From positions 3,012,623 to 3,056,803 of the forward strand of contig CP070758.1 of assembly GCA_020348925.1 (NCBI GenBank): DNA of 44,181 nucleotides. The letters are read 5' to 3'. The position numbers and the translations under genes are program-made. Below, one piece after another: positions 42,255 through 44,181 of the stretch; the first letter of the stretch is position 1, and the number at the start of each line of letters is the position of its first letter. The notes under the pieces are model-generated. The model was not told the origin of the DNA. It worked only from the letters and a program-made list of their open reading frames with translations, and made no database searches. Origin of the DNA: Gemmatimonadota bacterium. Lineage in GTDB: Bacteria > JBHIER01 > G020348925.

Positions 42255-44181
42255 ATGAAAAAGGTTCTGTGTTGTGCAGCACTCATGGTCCTGATGATAT
42301 CAGGACCGGTTTTGGCCGACGGGTTCATCATTCCCATACGCCCGCCCGATGTCGTCCGAGTACCCCCCTTATCCATAAAATACCATCGGGTCGAGGTGGA
42401 CATCACGGACCAGGTGGCCAGAACCCGGATCGATCAGGTCTTCCTCAACGAATTCCACAGAGATCTGGAAGGAACGTACATCTTCCCCATCCCAGAGGAG
42501 GCCAGCATCTCGAAATTCTCCATGTGGGTCGACGGCGAACGCCTCGGCGGGAAACTCCTCGACAAGGAAGAAGCAAGGCGGATTTACGAGGACATTGTTC
42601 GCCGCGAACTGGACCCCGCCCTCCTCGAGTACGTCGGGCGGGATATGTTCAAAGCTCGGGTCTACCCTCTCCCCGCCCACGGTGAAAAACGGATCACCCT
42701 GGACTACTCGGAGACGCTGCGCATGGATTCCGGTCTGTGCCAGTACCGCTATTCGCTCAACACCGAATAATTCTCGGCCAAACCTCTTCAGGAGGTATCC
42801 GTCACCGTGAAGCTTCACTCACGGCTTCCCCTCAAGACGGTCTATTCTCCGACGCATGATATTGTCGTGACCAAACAGGACGACCATCGTGCCGAAATCA
42901 CTTACGTCGAAGAGCATACGAAACCTGACAAAGACTTCATACTCTACTACACCGTCTCCAGGAGCGATTTCGGTCTGAACCTGTTGACCTACCGCGAATC
43001 CGGAGAAGACGGATTCTTTCTGGCCATGATCGCCCCGAATGTCGAGATGAAGCGACACAACGTCATGAACAAACAGATCCTCTTTGTTCTCGACACGTCA
43101 GGCAGTATGAGCGGTGAGAAGATCGAACAGGCCAAAGATGCTTTGACTTTTTGTCTCAATAATCTCAACGAGGGTGACCTCTTCAACATCATCTCCTTCG
43201 ACACGGAGATTGAATCCTTTGTCTCTGAACCGGTACAGGCTACTTCTCAGCGAATCCAAGAAGCGAGGGATTTTGTAGCACGACTCCATGCCGATGGTGG
43301 GACGAACATCAACGATGCCCTTGTGACGGCCTTGAGGCAAATGAACAATGACCATCACCTCAATGTCATCGTCTTTCTGACCGACGGGCTGCCGACCGTC
43401 GGCATCACTGACAATCCTCAGATCTTGAAAAATGTGACCCAAGCAAACGATTCTCAGACCAGGATCTTCGTCTTCGGCGTCGGCTACGATGTGAACACCC
43501 ATTTGCTCGATAAAATGTCCGAGCAGAACGAAGCTGTCTCCGAGTATGTCCGACCCGAAGAGAGCATCGAGGTGAAAATCTCCAACTTTTACAGCAAGAT
43601 TGCACATCCCGTGTTGACCGACGTAGCTCTGGATTTCGGCCGTATTGACGTTTCACAGATCTATCCCCGGCGATTGCCCGATATGTTCAAGGGATCTCAA
43701 CTTCTTCTCCTCGGTCGGTACGAAAATGAAGGCCACACGACGATCCGCCTCGCCGGGAAAGCCGGAGGTGAAAATCAGAAATTCACGTATGAAGGTTCGT
43801 TTCCTTCTCGTTCCGAAACGAACGATTTCATCCCCCGCCTGTGGGCTTCCCGAAAAATCGGATACCTCATCGATCAAATCCGGCTCCACGGTCAGAACAA
43901 GGAGTTGGTCGACGAAGTTGTCAGGCTGAGCAAGAAATACGGCATCATGACCGAATACACATCCTTTCTCGTCGACATGGATGTCCACGTGGCCATGGAA
44001 GAGCTCGAAGACAGGGCCAGGGAGAATTTTGCCAGGGCGAAGAAAGTTGAAAAGGGCGCCTGGGCTGTGGGCCAGGCCCAAAACGCCAAGAGGTTGAGGG
44101 CTCAGGCCATGGCACCGACGAACGAGTTCTTCGACGCCTCAGGTGAAATGCAGCGGATTACAGGAGTGAGACAGATCGCCA
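42255..44181 (+). pseudogene. VIT/von Willebrand factor A protein with an in-frame TAA, partial at window edge
   Basis: The reading frame starts at ATG 42255 (AAAGGAGG upstream) with a signal peptide (MKKVLCCAALMVLMISGPVL) and runs to the window end (642 codons). The only interruption is a TAA at codon 172 (42768-42770). Before it lies a VIT domain (YHRVEVDITDQVARTRIDQV, VYPLPAHGEKRITLDYSE). After it the same frame continues as FSAKPLQEVSVTVKLHSRLP and then a VWA domain with MIDAS motif DTSGSMSG near codon 280, FLTDGLPTVG, and a helical C-terminal part. The break falls where a Lys (AAA or AAG) would be expected. AGGAGGT with a GTG ten bases later (near 42808) could allow restart downstream. 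Such inter-alpha-trypsin-inhibitor-like proteins are exported and of unclear function in bacteria. Confidence 0.75.

Noticed and set aside
1-44181. tRNA, rRNA, CRISPR arrays, transposases, phage genes
   Set aside because: I scanned for their typical features by eye and saw none; a covariance-model search could still find a small RNA.

Overview
The window looks like a chromosomal segment of an uncultured bacterium of the FCB / candidate-phylum type (KSB1, Zixibacteria, Latescibacteria and similar lineages). This is inferred from secreted multidomain proteins that end in a Por/type IX-like sorting domain (NYPNPFNP motif, final residues VLMK), from the many dockerin repeats, and from a Gram-negative RND/TolC efflux operon. 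No rRNA, tRNA, CRISPR array or transposase was found.

Layout. 1-2430 (-): 5' part of a secreted dockerin protein, cut by the window edge. 2950-6631 (-): purine synthesis genes purL (with two fused PurS-like domains) and purQ. 6910-7071 (+): a 53-residue, very basic protein behind a near-consensus promoter. 7828-20068 (+): a block of secreted proteins. These are a serine beta-lactamase-family hydrolase with cohesin and dockerin, a subtilase with dockerin and sorting tail, a thrombospondin-type-3 protein with two cohesin-like modules, dockerin and tail, and a small exported protein coupled to an M64 metallopeptidase with cohesin and dockerin. A terminator at 20096-20134 closes the block. 20185-29760 (-): a SpoIIM-like membrane protein, an MFS transporter, a saccharopine-dehydrogenase-like enzyme and a tetR-tolC-adaptor-RND efflux operon with a visible promoter and operator. 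30026-30977 (-): overlapping GTP cyclohydrolase I and PTPS/QueD genes.

31.5-39.5 kb is AT-richer and looks damaged or recently acquired. It holds two type IX-tail proteins (one frameshifted), a small cohesin-dockerin protein, a lipoprotein with a split signal peptide, remnants of an Fn3-domain gene, and two paralogous response regulators with AraC-type DNA-binding domains. One regulator is intact (38789-39511) and one is broken (34450-35015). Just past the 3' end of each regulator lies a pair of 20-bp direct repeats with a 21-bp period. In both cases a -35-like hexamer follows ten bases downstream, so each regulator gene carries what looks like its own AraC-type target promoter.

39975-41780 (+): an ECF sigma factor and a zinc-finger anti-sigma factor with a TPR-like periplasmic part, ended by a strong terminator. 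42255-44181 (+): a VIT/von Willebrand A protein with an in-frame TAA at codon 172, running off the window.

How the genes may work together (inference). The secreted set shares cohesin-like, dockerin and sorting-tail modules in different combinations. Enzymes that lack a sorting tail (beta-lactamase-like, M64) could be held on the surface through cohesin-dockerin contacts with tailed partners, mainly the thrombospondin-repeat protein. The type IX machinery itself is not in the window.
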